Position numbers and translations under genes: made by a program | In this document: in pieces, positions 34,175 through 43,223 of the stretch | How the letters are laid out: the number at the start of each line of letters is the position of its first letter | How positions within the stretch are numbered: position 1 is the stretch's first letter | The notes under the pieces: generated by a model | The model's input: only the letters and a program-made list of their open reading frames with translations | Told to the model about the DNA's origin: nothing | Databases searched by the model: none | Source: Flexivirga oryzae | Lineage (GTDB): Bacteria > Actinomycetota > Actinomycetes > Actinomycetales > Dermatophilaceae | DNA length: 64,000 nt | Assembly (NCBI RefSeq): GCF_014190805.1 | Contig: NZ_JACHVQ010000007.1 | Coordinates: 1 to 64,000, forward strand | Reading direction: 5' to 3'

Positions 34175-36565
34175 ATGACCCAAACACACGAGCTGCCGGT
34201 GCTCTTTCTGCACGACCAGGTGGCTTTGCCCGGCATGACGCTGCCCATCGAGCTCGACGACGAGGCCCGCGCGGCCGTCGACGCGGCCCGTGCTGCCGGC
34301 GGCGAACAGTTGCTGCTCGCGCCGCGCATCGACGACACCTACCCGACGGTCGGTGCGGTCGCCTCGATCGAGCAGGTGGGCCGGATGCCGGGCGGCGCAC
34401 CTGCCGCAGTGCTGCGTGCCACCGACCGCGCCCGGATCGGCCGCGGTGTGGCCGGACCCGGCGCCGCCCTGTGGGTGGAAGCCGAGGTGATCGAGCCCGG
34501 CGCGCCGACCGAGCGCACCCGCGAACTCGCAACCGACTACAAACGACTCGTGGTCGCGACGCTCAAGCGCCGCAACGCCTGGCAGGTGATCGACCACGTC
34601 GAGTCCACCACCGATCCGCACGCGCTGGCCGACCTGGCCGGGTGGGCGTCATACCTCTCCCCTCAGCAGCGGGTGCAGTTGCTGGAGGAGACCGACATCG
34701 ACAAGCGGCTGGAGGTCCTGATCACGTGGACCGGCGATCACCTTGCCGAACAAGAGGTTTCGGACAAGATCGCGACCGACGTCCGCGAAGGCATGGACAA
34801 GAGCCAGCGGGAGTTCCTGCTGCGGCAGCAGCTGGAGGCGATCCGGAAGGAGCTCGGCGAGAACGAGCCCGAGGGCGCCGACGACTACCGTTCGCGCGTC
34901 GAGGCCGCCGACCTGCCGGACGAGGTCCGGGAGGCCGCGCTGCGCGAGGTCGGCAAGCTGGAGCGTTCCAGCGAGCAGAGCCCGGAGGGTGGCTGGATCC
35001 GCACCTGGCTCGACACCGTCCTCGAACTGCCTTGGAACCACAAGACATCCGACCGCACCGACATCACCGCAGCCCGTGAGGTGTTGGACGCCGACCACCA
35101 CGGCCTGGACGATGTGAAGGATCGCATCGTCGAATACCTCGCCGTGCGCGGCCGCCGTGCCGAGCGTGGTCTGGAGGTCGTCGGCGGCCGTGGCTCGGGC
35201 GCGGTCCTCGCGCTCGTCGGCCCGCCCGGTGTCGGCAAGACCTCACTCGGTGAGAGCGTTGCCCGTGCGCTGGACCGGTCGTTCGTGCGCGTTGCCCTCG
35301 GTGGTGTGCGTGACGAGGCCGAGATCCGTGGTCACCGGCGGACGTATGTCGGGGCGCTTCCCGGCCGCATCGTGCGTGCCATCAAGGAGGCCGGCTCGAT
35401 GAACCCGGTCGTCCTGCTCGACGAGATCGACAAGGTCGGCTCCGACTTCCGCGGCGACCCGGCTGCCGCGTTGCTCGAGGTGCTGGACCCGGCGCAGAAC
35501 CACACGTTCCGCGACCACTACCTCGAGCTCGACCTCGACCTGTCCGACGTGGTCTTCATCGCCACGGCGAACACCCTCGAGACCATCCCCAGTGCACTGC
35601 TGGACCGGATGGAGCTGGTCGCCCTCGATGGCTACACCGAGGACGACAAGGTCGCCATCGCCTCGACGCACCTGCTGCCCCGGCAGCTGGAGCGTGCTGC
35701 GCTGACGAGCGACGAGGTCACCATCGATGACGCCGCATTGCGTGAAATGGCAGGCGATTACACCCGAGAGGCCGGTGTGCGGCAGATGGAGCGGATGATC
35801 GGCAAGATCCTGCGCAAGGTGGCCACCAACCTCGCAACGGACAAGGCCGAGGCGCCGGTCCTGGTGTCGGTCGATGACCTCAAGGACTACCTGGGTCGGC
35901 CGCGCTTCACTCCCGAATCGGCAGAGCGGACAGCGGTGCCCGGTGTCGCCACCGGACTCGCGGTGACCGGCATGGGCGGTGACGTCCTCTTCATCGAGGC
36001 GGCCAAGCCCAGCACGGCGAAGCTGCAGACCGCCTCAGCCGAAGGTGATTCCGGGCCGCGCCTCACCCTCACCGGTCAACTCGGTGACGTGATGAAGGAG
36101 TCGGCACAGATCGCACTGTCCTACCTGCGGTCGCACGGCTCCGAGCACGACGTCGACGTGTCGGCGTTGTCCGGTCCGATCCACCTGCACGTCCCAGCGG
36201 GCGCGACACCGAAGGACGGCCCGTCCGCCGGTGTCACCATGGTGACCGCGTTCGCATCGTTGGCGACCGGCCGCCCGGTCCGCAGCGACGTCGGTATGAC
36301 GGGTGAGGTGACGCTGAACGGACGGGTCCTGCCGATCGGTGGCGTGAAGCAGAAACTGCTCGCCGCCCAGCGTGCCGGCCTGACGACGGTGTTCATCCCG
36401 CAGCGCAACGAGCCGGACCTGGACGACGTACCGGACGAGGTGAAGAACGCGCTCGACATACACCCGGTGAGTGACGTGGCGCAGATCCTTGAGCTGGCGT
36501 TCGAGCAGGCGGCCCACAGCGCACCCGGAGCGCAGGACGCACCCGGAGCGCACGGGGCCGCCTGA
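34175..36565 (+). CDS. lon: ATP-dependent protease Lon
   Basis: An AAA+ serine protease of 796 residues that degrades misfolded and regulatory proteins. The N-terminal substrate-binding LAN domain (about 6-195) starts ELPVLFLHDQVALPGM. Walker A is GPPGVGKT (349-356) and Walker B is VVLLDEIDK. The protease domain has catalytic S684 in PKDGPSAG and K725 in PIGGVKQKLL. The C-terminal tail carries repeats of PGAQDA/PGAHGA that are not part of the fold. A CAGGAG precedes the ATG. The HAIR element upstream indicates HspR control. Confidence 0.96.
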   Translation: MTQTHELPVLFLHDQVALPGMTLPIELDDEARAAVDAARAAGGEQLLLAPRIDDTYPTVGAVASIEQVGRMPGGAPAAVLRATDRARIGRGVAGPGAALWVEAEVIEPGAPTERTRELATDYKRLVVATLKRRNAWQVIDHVESTTDPHALADLAGWASYLSPQQRVQLLEETDIDKRLEVLITWTGDHLAEQEVSDKIATDVREGMDKSQREFLLRQQLEAIRKELGENEPEGADDYRSRVEAADLPDEVREAALREVGKLERSSEQSPEGGWIRTWLDTVLELPWNHKTSDRTDITAAREVLDADHHGLDDVKDRIVEYLAVRGRRAERGLEVVGGRGSGAVLALVGPPGVGKTSLGESVARALDRSFVRVALGGVRDEAEIRGHRRTYVGALPGRIVRAIKEAGSMNPVVLLDEIDKVGSDFRGDPAAALLEVLDPAQNHTFRDHYLELDLDLSDVVFIATANTLETIPSALLDRMELVALDGYTEDDKVAIASTHLLPRQLERAALTSDEVTIDDAALREMAGDYTREAGVRQMERMIGKILRKVATNLATDKAEAPVLVSVDDLKDYLGRPRFTPESAERTAVPGVATGLAVTGMGGDVLFIEAAKPSTAKLQTASAEGDSGPRLTLTGQLGDVMKESAQIALSYLRSHGSEHDVDVSALSGPIHLHVPAGATPKDGPSAGVTMVTAFASLATGRPVRSDVGMTGEVTLNGRVLPIGGVKQKLLAAQRAGLTTVFIPQRNEPDLDDVPDEVKNALDIHPVSDVAQILELAFEQAAHSAPGAQDAPGAHGAA

Positions 36566-36588
36566 CACCCGACCCACGCACCCCTCTT

Positions 36589-36692
36589 GCCGAGAGGACA
36601 CAAAACGCCTCGACAGGACACGAAAAACGGGGCCCACGAGCCGTTATGTCGCGGTTTTCTGGGCCTCTCGGGGTGTTTCTGGGCCTCTCGGC
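36589..36692. repeat. Inverted-repeat element with AGGACAC/AGGCCCA boxes
   Basis: The left arm has GCCGAGAGGACAC (36589) and TCGACAGGACAC (36610). The right arm has two copies of TTTCTGGGCCTCTCGG with a period of 20 (36656-36671, 36676-36691). The arms pair over about 40 bp with mismatches concentrated at ACA/CCC, around a loop of about 20 nt. It lies 23 bp after lon and, before the IS arrived, would have separated convergent lon and the glyoxalase gene. A bidirectional terminator role is likely. Between 36566 and 36897 there is otherwise only the IS left end. Confidence 0.7.
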
Positions 36693-36701
36693 GCAGGGGC
36701 G

Positions 36702-38560
36702 CTAGGTGGCTGGTGTTGAACAGCTGCGTGTGGGTGAGGATGGTCGGCTGGGGTAGATGAGGTCACCGCGTGGGGCTGAGGCTGGCCGAGCGCGGCTGGT
36801 CGCCGGGCGGGACTGATGACGCTGGCCAGTCGAGTACGCCGGCTTGAGGGCGGATATGACGGCCAGGTAAGGGGTTTCGAGTCTGATCCTGGTGTTATCA
36901 GGCGGTCGCTGCCCATCCTTGACCGGTCGTGAACGTCACGGCGAGCACACTCAGGCGTACGAGGTTGACCGCGGCGGCCAGCAGGGAGAAGTCAGCGGCA
37001 ACCTTCGTCGTGCCGCGGACCCGTGCCCTGCGCCCGCCGTGCTTGCGGCGCATCAGGTGCCCGATCTTGCGTTCGACCTTCGGGCGGGTAGCCCGGTAGT
37101 CGGCCACCCATCCCGGGTCCTGTTGCCGCCCGCGGGCATCGGTCAGCTGCCGTTCATAGGCGCCGACCTTGATGGTGCGGCCCTTCGCGGAGGTAGTGCA
37201 CTGCTCCCGTAGCGGGCACTCGGCACACGCCGCCCCGAAACGTGCCGTGCCGGCACCACCCTTCCCGCGCCGGATCGGCGAGACTTGCCCCGCCGGGCAG
37301 GTCACCGTGTCAGCGTCCAAGTCCACCTCGAACTCGTCCTTGGCGAACAGGCCACCAGTATTGGACGGCGACTGGGTCTTGCACTTGTCATCGATCCCGG
37401 CAGCCTCCAGCAAGTCGTGGATCGGCCCAGTCCCGTACGCGTTATCCCCATACACGCCATGCTCATCCGCGTCGCCGTGATCGCCGGCATCGTGATCGTC
37501 GGTGTCGAGGAGATCAGCGATCAGGTCTTGTGCGGCCGCGGCATCACCGGTGTTGCCCGGGGTCACGCCGGTAGCGGTGATGATCTCACTGTCCGGGTCG
37601 AGGCCCAGGTGCCCCTTGTACCCGTCGAAGGAGCGTGCGGCGGTCTTGTGCCCGTGCCGGGCCTGCGGGTCGACCGTGGAGATCACCCGATCCTTGGCGA
37701 CCCGCCGCGCGATCGCGAACACCCCGTCAGCGTCTTGTTCCAGGTCCTGCCCCAGCACGGTGGCCAGCAACTGCCCCGCCGCGGCCACCGGTTCACTGAC
37801 CGTCCGCCCCTCCAACACGGCCAGGGCGGCCACCCCGTCCCGAGCCAACTCATCGACCAACACCGCCCGGGCGACCTGGTCGTCCCAGTCACAGGCCGGT
37901 TTCCCCGCGCCCACGTAGTCATCATCACGGGCCAGCACGTCCCGGACCCGCGCCCCCAACTGCGCATCACACGCCTTGAGCAGCCCACGGATCGCCGACC
38001 GGATCAACGTGACCGTGTCCATCGTGGCGACCGCGTCATACAACGGGGTGGAGTCCAGCACCCGTTTACGCCCGACCAGTCCGGCAGCCTTGGCCACCTG
38101 CAGCACGGCATCGAAGATCCGGTCCGGCGCATCCGAGGCGGCCAGCCGGGCCCGCATATCAACCAGCACCGTGTGCACGAATCCCGGGTAATCGAAGTCC
38201 AGCCCGCCCGCCGCGTACTTCCACCGGGCGTCGAACGCGAACCGGTCGACCGCTTCCCGGTCACTGCACCCCTCGAAACGTTGCAACACCATCACCACCG
38301 CCACGATCATCGGCGGTACCGACCGGCGACCAACATCGGTGAACAAGTCCGCGAACATCTCGTCCGGGAACAACCGGTGGCACTGCCGGTGCAACAACCC
38401 GTAGATCGAGTCTTCGCCGATCCGCGGCTCGCAGAACGCGGTCGTCGAACGGAACAAATCAGCCTGGCTCGGAGTCACTCCCAACGTCACAGGCCAATCC
38501 TCCCGAACCCAGCACCAAGCAACACGGACCGCCACGCCACGAAAAACACCAGCGACCTAG
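36702..38560 (-). mobile_element. IS1182-family insertion sequence, complete
   Basis: The element is about 1.86 kb. Terminal inverted repeats are CTAGGTGGCTGGTGTT (36702-36717) and the complement of AACACCAGCGACCTAG (38545-38560), matching at 15 of 16 positions. The palindrome CTAG at both outer edges could be a 4-bp target duplication rather than part of the repeat. It holds one intact transposase gene and ~196 bp of non-coding left end. The insertion point is the stop codon of the adjacent glyoxalase gene. Confidence 0.88.
36898..38490 (-). CDS. IS1182-family transposase
   Basis: A DDE transposase of 530 residues: N-terminal DUF772-type domain (MFADLFTDVGRRSVPPMIVA), first Asp in KRVLDSTPLYDA, second Asp in HGVYGDNAYGTG, and Glu in VERKIGHLMRRKHGGR. 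A cysteine cluster (CPAGQ...CAECPLREQC) matches the DDE_Tnp_1_6 zinc-like insert of the family. The GTG at 38490 is chosen for a GGGAGGA about nine bases upstream. No frameshift or stop is seen, so it is probably active. Confidence 0.92.
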   Translation of the reverse strand: MTLGVTPSQADLFRSTTAFCEPRIGEDSIYGLLHRQCHRLFPDEMFADLFTDVGRRSVPPMIVAVVMVLQRFEGCSDREAVDRFAFDARWKYAAGGLDFDYPGFVHTVLVDMRARLAASDAPDRIFDAVLQVAKAAGLVGRKRVLDSTPLYDAVATMDTVTLIRSAIRGLLKACDAQLGARVRDVLARDDDYVGAGKPACDWDDQVARAVLVDELARDGVAALAVLEGRTVSEPVAAAGQLLATVLGQDLEQDADGVFAIARRVAKDRVISTVDPQARHGHKTAARSFDGYKGHLGLDPDSEIITATGVTPGNTGDAAAAQDLIADLLDTDDHDAGDHGDADEHGVYGDNAYGTGPIHDLLEAAGIDDKCKTQSPSNTGGLFAKDEFEVDLDADTVTCPAGQVSPIRRGKGGAGTARFGAACAECPLREQCTTSAKGRTIKVGAYERQLTDARGRQQDPGWVADYRATRPKVERKIGHLMRRKHGGRRARVRGTTKVAADFSLLAAAVNLVRLSVLAVTFTTGQGWAATA

Positions 38561-39090
38561 GCGTCAGCTGCGGGTGTCCGCTGCCAGAAGACCAACCTGT
38601 TCCCGAACGGGTCGGCGATGGTCATCGTGTCGCCCCAGGGGTTGTGCTGGATGCCGGGTCGCGCGTTGCGGTGCCGCTTCGCGAGCAGCTTCGCGTGGTA
38701 GTCCGCCAGATCCTGCTCGACGATCAGCACGCCCGAGCCGGGTGTCGCGTCGCCGTGGTGCTCCGACAGGTGGAGCGCCGCGGCGCCGCGCGTCACCTGC
38801 GCGTAGACGGGCAGGTCGGGCTCGTACTGTTGGTCCCACTCCCACTCGAACTCCAGGAACTCGCAGTAGAACTCGCGAGCGAGGCGATGGTCGAAGACCC
38901 GCAGGATCGGCACGACCAGCTGCTCGTGAGCGGTCTCCGTCTCGGCCGAGTTCGGCCGGCCGAGCGCTGCGAACGTGTTCCAGTCGCGGAATCCGGCCGC
39001 ATGTGCGGCCGCCTCCAGCACCTGGGAATGACTGACCGGTCCTCCACGCAACTCACGCGCGAGCCGCTTGGCTTCTTCTATGGTGATCAC
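38557..39090 (-). CDS. Glyoxalase/bleomycin-resistance (VOC) superfamily protein
   Basis: The 177-residue protein has an N-terminal helical segment (about 1-45, VITIEEAKRLARELRG then FRDWNTFAAL) followed by a VOC domain (about 55-177: VPILRVFDHRLAREFYCEFL ... IADPFGNRLVFWQR). This layout is seen in a group of glyoxalase-superfamily proteins often labelled bleomycin-resistance-like. The substrate is unknown. The GTG at 39090 has GGAAGG upstream. Its stop codon TAG (38559-38557) lies within the CTAG at the IS edge, so the gene keeps its reading frame despite the insertion. Confidence 0.8.
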   Translation of the reverse strand: MITIEEAKRLARELRGGPVSHSQVLEAAAHAAGFRDWNTFAALGRPNSAETETAHEQLVVPILRVFDHRLAREFYCEFLEFEWEWDQQYEPDLPVYAQVTRGAAALHLSEHHGDATPGSGVLIVEQDLADYHAKLLAKRHRNARPGIQHNPWGDTMTIADPFGNRLVFWQRTPAADA

Positions 39091-39186
39091 GAATGACCTT
39101 CCGGCGCGGTGTATTCCGGGTCCTGCGTTGCCGGCCCGCACCTGAGGGTTCGGATCAGCGAGAGTATGTCGCCCGGCGGTTCACCA

Positions 39187-40071
39187 TCAAGGCAGGAGGC
39201 GGGTCCACCGGTCACCCAGGACCAGCGTACTGCGCTCCGGCGCCGCGGCAGCGCTGGTTCGCAGGTCCCGCGCCGGATCCATCAGATCGATCGTCTGCAG
39301 GATCCAGAACGCCGCGAAGAGTGCGAGCAACGCGATCTCCACCCCCAACATCGCGTAGTCCCAGGATGCCCGCACCACCGCGAACCCGACCGCAGCGCAA
39401 CCCATTCCGATCAGCACCACCCAGTAGGCCCGGTCGAAACGGGTACGGCTCGGCCCGGCCCGGCGCGCGAGGACCCGCACGCCCCAGTCGGTGTTCAGCG
39501 CAACGACCCCGGCGAACGGCAGGAAGGTGAACGCCGCGGCCAGCATGTGCGCGTGTGCAGCGAACGCGGCGCGGTCCGCGGCCAGCCAGACCGCACCGAT
39601 CAGCCAGGCCAGGCCGACCGACACCAGGCCGATGACGCTCCACACGGACAACGGCTCGTGCCGGCGCAGCCGACGCCAGGCGTAGCCGAGCACGACCAGG
39701 TATCCGACACCCAGCACCGCCAGATAGGTGGTCGCGTTGTTGGTGATCGCCGCCACGTCCGGAGTGCGGCCCTGCTCCGGGGTCGGCACGAAGGCGACCA
39801 TCGGGGCACTGATCCCGGCGAGGTTGAGGCACACGTTCTCCGCGTCGGTGTAACCGTGCAGGGCGACCAGGCAGACGCCCACGCTGGACAGCACACCGAT
39901 GAAGACCGGCCCGGCCGGCGTGTAGTAGTAGGCGCTGATCGACGTCTGCCAGCCGCCGCGGACGGTTTCGACCACCACCGAGACCGTCAGTGCCAGCAAC
40001 AGCGCCAGCAGGCAGGACCGCAGGTAACGGTAGGTGGTCACCTCGGTATTGGTGTCGCGATTGTGCTCCAT
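39187..40071 (-). CDS. Polytopic membrane protein, paralog A
   Basis: The 294-residue protein has about seven to eight predicted helices. A shared family core runs from VTTYRYLRSCLLALLLALTV through ISAYYYTPAGPVF, ENVCLNLAGISAPMVAFVP and DVAAITNNATTYL to FAAFWILQTIDLMDPARD. The motifs YYYTPAGP and GISAPMVAFVP are strongly conserved with paralog B (40548-41405). No known family is recognised. The ATG at 40071 is chosen by alignment with paralog B (EVTTYRY near each N-terminus); the Shine-Dalgarno is weak. It is divergent from the CoA-binding protein gene. Confidence 0.75.
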   Translation of the reverse strand: MEHNRDTNTEVTTYRYLRSCLLALLLALTVSVVVETVRGGWQTSISAYYYTPAGPVFIGVLSSVGVCLVALHGYTDAENVCLNLAGISAPMVAFVPTPEQGRTPDVAAITNNATTYLAVLGVGYLVVLGYAWRRLRRHEPLSVWSVIGLVSVGLAWLIGAVWLAADRAAFAAHAHMLAAAFTFLPFAGVVALNTDWGVRVLARRAGPSRTRFDRAYWVVLIGMGCAAVGFAVVRASWDYAMLGVEIALLALFAAFWILQTIDLMDPARDLRTSAAAAPERSTLVLGDRWTRLLP

Positions 40072-40171
40072 GACATCAAGGAGTGTCCGGACTCGCGGTT
40101 TGATGCACTCCCCGACAACGCGAGCGCGCCCCCGGACGGCATCCATCACGTACCCGTTCTAGCGTTGGATC

Positions 40172-40612
40172 ATGACCGACAAGCACAGCTGGACGTCACC
40201 GACGACCTCGGACATCCGCGAGCTGCTGGAGGGCGCGCGGACGGTCGCGGTGGTCGGTGCCTCCGACAACCCCACGCGCCCCAGCTACGACGTGTCGTCA
40301 TACCTGGTGAGCCAGACCGACTACGAGGTGTGGTTCGTCAATCCGAACCTGACGACTCTGCTCGGTAAACCGGTCTTCCCCAGTCTCGCCGCACTGCCCG
40401 AGGCACCTGACCTCGTGGACGTCTTCCGCCGGCGCAGCGAGTTGGCCAACGTCGCCGAGCAAGCGGTCGCCGCGAAGGCCGGGACGTTGTGGTTCCAGCT
40501 CGGGCTGTATGACGAAGCCGTTGCCGGCACGGCAACGGCCGCCGGGCTCACCGTGGTGATGGACCGCTGCCTCCGGGTGCAGCATTCCTGGCTGATCGGG
40601 CCGCATCGCTAG
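40172..40612 (+). CDS. CoA-binding domain protein (YccU-like)
   Basis: A stand-alone CoA_binding_2 domain of 146 residues: a Rossmann start VAVVGASDNPTRPSYDVSSY (30-49), VWFVNPN and the final VMDRCLRVQHSWLIG. The cysteine in MDRCL and the RPSYDV motif are typical of YccU/CoA-binding proteins that share the fold of succinyl-CoA synthetase alpha. Its physiological role is unknown. It sits between two paralogous membrane-protein genes, and its last 65 bp overlap the end of paralog B. Confidence 0.88.
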   Translation: MTDKHSWTSPTTSDIRELLEGARTVAVVGASDNPTRPSYDVSSYLVSQTDYEVWFVNPNLTTLLGKPVFPSLAALPEAPDLVDVFRRRSELANVAEQAVAAKAGTLWFQLGLYDEAVAGTATAAGLTVVMDRCLRVQHSWLIGPHR

Positions 40613-41405
40613 TCAGCTCGTCGCGCGCCGGGTCGATGAGGTCGACGGACTGCAGCACCCAGAACGCCGCGAACAGCACGAGGACGCCGATCTCGAGGCC
40701 GAGGAGCGCGTAGGCCCACGTGTGCAGCACCCCGAAAACAATTGCCACACAGAACATCCCGGCGAGTACGACCCAGTACGCGCGACCGAAGCGCGTTCGA
40801 CTCGGCACCGGCTCTCGGGCGATCACGCGTACACCCCAGTCGGTGTTCAACGCGACGACGAACACGAACGGCAACAGGGTGAAGGTGGCCGCGAGCGTGT
40901 GCGCCCGGGCAACGAACGAACTGCGATCGCTCAGCAGCCACACCACACCCACCAGCCAGGCGAGCGCGACGGATCCGAGACCGATCCTGCTCCAGACCGA
41001 CACCGTCCCTCCGCGCCGCACGCGACGCCAGACGAACGCCAGCACGACCAGGTAGCCCACGGCGAGCACGCTCAGATAGGTCGCCGCGTTGTTCGTGATC
41101 GCGGCGACATCCGGCGACTCGCCGCGTTCCGGGCTCGGGACGAACGCCACCATCGGCGCGCTGATCCCGGCCAGGTTGAGGCAGACGTTCTCCGCGTCGG
41201 TGAAACCCTGCAGGGCGACCAGACAGACCCCGACACTGGCCATCACCGCGACGAAGACCGGGCCGGCCGGGGTGTAGTAGTACGCGCTGATCGATGCCTG
41301 CCACCCGTCGCTCACGGTCTCGATCCCGATGGCGATCGCCAGCGCGAGCAACAGGGCCAGCAGGCCGAGCCGCACGTAACGGTACGTCGTCACCTCGGGC
41401 TTCAT
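40548..41405 (-). CDS. Polytopic membrane protein, paralog B
   Basis: The 285-residue protein is homologous to the gene at 39187 over nearly its whole length (EVTTYRYVRLGLLALLLALA ... FAAFWVLQSVDLIDPARDEL). Similarity ends at DPARD; the remaining ~25 residues lie antisense to the CoA-binding gene. The start overlaps the acetyltransferase stop (ATGA), making it the last gene of a hydrolase-P450-GNAT-membrane operon. Function unknown. Conserved polar motifs inside the membrane core (YYYTPAGP, ENVCLN, ITNNA) suggest an enzyme or transporter rather than a structural protein. Confidence 0.78.
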   Translation of the reverse strand: MKPEVTTYRYVRLGLLALLLALAIAIGIETVSDGWQASISAYYYTPAGPVFVAVMASVGVCLVALQGFTDAENVCLNLAGISAPMVAFVPSPERGESPDVAAITNNAATYLSVLAVGYLVVLAFVWRRVRRGGTVSVWSRIGLGSVALAWLVGVVWLLSDRSSFVARAHTLAATFTLLPFVFVVALNTDWGVRVIAREPVPSRTRFGRAYWVVLAGMFCVAIVFGVLHTWAYALLGLEIGVLVLFAAFWVLQSVDLIDPARDELTSDAARSARNAAPGGSGPSPR

Positions 41406-41899
41406 GGCACGAGCATCAGTTGGTACCAGCGGGTGTCGACCCAGTGGTCGAACTTCCAGCCGACCTCCCGCAGGGTGCCGACCGACTCGAAGCCGAGTGC
41501 TTCGTGCAGCGCGCACGACGCGGGGTTCGGCTCGGCGACGACAGCCATGACGGTGTGTATGCCGTCGGCGCGCAGCAGATCGAGCAGGTGCGTGTAGGTC
41601 AGTCTCCCCATCCCGCGACCCACGGCCCCGTCCGCGAGGTAGATCGACGTCTCGCGGGTGCGCAGATAGGCCGGGCGGGGCCGGAAGGGTCCGGAGAAGG
41701 CGAAGCCCACGACGGTGCCGGCCTCCTCGACCACGATCGTGTGGTCACCCGGCGCCGTGCTGTCCAGCTTCGCCTGCCAGTACGCGGCCGGCGGGTCGTC
41801 GGTGTCGAACGTGGCGACGGTCTCCCGCACCGACTGGCCGTAGATCGCCCGGATCGCCGGCAGGTCGGCCGCCGTCGCGACCCGGATGGCCATGGACAT
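41402..41899 (-). CDS. GNAT N-acetyltransferase, phosphinothricin-acetyltransferase-like
   Basis: The 165-residue protein starts RVATAADLPAIRAIYGQSVR and has VGRGMGRLTYTHLLDLL as the acetyl-CoA loop, AEPNPASCALHEALGFESVG and WKFDHWVDTRWYQL near the end. This is the pattern of the PAT/YncA family, which acetylates the amine of phosphinothricin or methionine sulfoximine-like compounds. The native substrate is unknown. Two ATGs (41899, 41893) are possible. It follows the P450 gene by four bases and overlaps paralog B by four. Confidence 0.85.
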   Translation of the reverse strand: MSMAIRVATAADLPAIRAIYGQSVRETVATFDTDDPPAAYWQAKLDSTAPGDHTIVVEEAGTVVGFAFSGPFRPRPAYLRTRETSIYLADGAVGRGMGRLTYTHLLDLLRADGIHTVMAVVAEPNPASCALHEALGFESVGTLREVGWKFDHWVDTRWYQLMLVP

Positions 41900-41903
41900 C
41901 ACG

Positions 41904-43223
41904 TCACGCCGTCCATGCGATCGGCAGTCGCTTGACGCCGCGCTGGAAGTTCGAGCGGAGGTATGCCGGCTCACCGGCGAGTTGTATGTCGCTGGTGCGC
42001 GTCAACACCTCCCGGAACAGCAGTGCCATCTGCACTCGCGCGAAGTGCGCGCCGACGCAGACGTGCGGGCCGTGCCCGAAGACCCGGTGGTTGTTGGGTT
42101 TCCGGTCGATGAGCAGTTCGTCGGGGTGGTCGAAGACGGCCGGGTCCCGGTTGGCCGCGAGGTAGGAGACGACCACCTTGTCGCCCGACCGGACAGCGGT
42201 GCCGCCGAGCGATGTGTCGCGACTCGCGGTGCGCCGGAACGTCATGACGGGTGTCCACCAGCGCAACAACTCGTCGACCGCCGTCGGGATGAGCGACGGG
42301 TCCTCGCGCAGCGCCCGCATCGCCTCCGGGTTGGTGAGCAGCGCGATCATCGCTCCGGGCAATCCGTTGCGCAGCGTCTCGTTGCCGGCAACGGCGAAGA
42401 GCCAGAACATGTTCTCGAACTCCTCGACCGACAACCGGTCGCCGTCCTCCTCCCGCTGGGCCAGCAGGATCGACATCACGTCGTCGCCCGGCGCGGCCCG
42501 CTTCGCATCGCCGAGCAGGTGCGCGTAGCGGTAGAGGTCCGGCATACCGTCGCGGCCGCGCGGATCCGGCATTCGCCCCGACGCGTCGGGTGACGGACGC
42601 AAGGAGACCGCTTCCTGTGCGAGCGAGGTCCCTTGTCCCGGGTCGAAACTCGCTGAGCTCGCGTAGTCGGCGTCGAGGAAGCCGATCACCCGATTGGACC
42701 AGTCGAACATCAGCCACCGATCCTCGGTCGGCACCCCGAGGATGTCGGCGAGTGTGAGGAGTGGCAGGTCCGCCGCGACATCCTTGGCGAAATCGCACTC
42801 GCGCGGCCCGGCCAGCATCCGGTCCACGATGCCTTTCGCGTGCCCCGCGATCCGCTCCTCCAGCGCCCGGACCGCGCGTGGCGTGAACGACGCGGCGATC
42901 AGCTTCCGGAGCCGGGTGTGCTCCGGCGGGTCCATGTTGAGCATCATCCGGCGCACGTACGCCAGGTCCCGGGGCGTGGCCGGGTCGTGGATCTGGGTGC
43001 CGCCGAGCGCCGAGGAGAACGTCGCCGCATCACGCACCACCTCGGTCACCAGTGCATGGTCGAGCACCAGGTGATAGCCGGAACCCCTTGGTAGCCCGCG
43101 AAGTTCAGGCTCATCCACCCAGTGCACGGGACCCCGCGCACGCAGCTGTTCGATGAGGCCGAAAGGGACACCCCGCGTGTAGGTGTCCGGATCGTGCAGC
43201 GCGGCGGTGTCGGAGGTCGTCAT
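41904..43223 (-). CDS. Cytochrome P450
   Basis: A soluble bacterial P450 of 439 residues. The I-helix is FAVAGNETLRNGL (oxygen-binding AGNET), the K-helix ExxR is in DELLRW, and the heme loop FGHGPHVCVGAHFAR (382-396) has Cys389 as the iron ligand. MDPPEHTRLRKLIAASFTP is in the conserved C-helix region. The overall pattern resembles the CYP124/125/142-like fatty acid or sterol hydroxylases of actinobacteria. No ferredoxin or reductase gene is adjacent. It overlaps the alpha/beta hydrolase stop by four bases, so the two are translationally coupled. Confidence 0.92.
   Translation of the reverse strand: MTTSDTAALHDPDTYTRGVPFGLIEQLRARGPVHWVDEPELRGLPRGSGYHLVLDHALVTEVVRDAATFSSALGGTQIHDPATPRDLAYVRRMMLNMDPPEHTRLRKLIAASFTPRAVRALEERIAGHAKGIVDRMLAGPRECDFAKDVAADLPLLTLADILGVPTEDRWLMFDWSNRVIGFLDADYASSASFDPGQGTSLAQEAVSLRPSPDASGRMPDPRGRDGMPDLYRYAHLLGDAKRAAPGDDVMSILLAQREEDGDRLSVEEFENMFWLFAVAGNETLRNGLPGAMIALLTNPEAMRALREDPSLIPTAVDELLRWWTPVMTFRRTASRDTSLGGTAVRSGDKVVVSYLAANRDPAVFDHPDELLIDRKPNNHRVFGHGPHVCVGAHFARVQMALLFREVLTRTSDIQLAGEPAYLRSNFQRGVKRLPIAWTA

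Noticed and set aside
38557..39090. Bleomycin resistance determinant
   Set aside because: The VOC fold and N-terminal helix match a broad glyoxalase superfamily. Nothing in the sequence shows drug binding.
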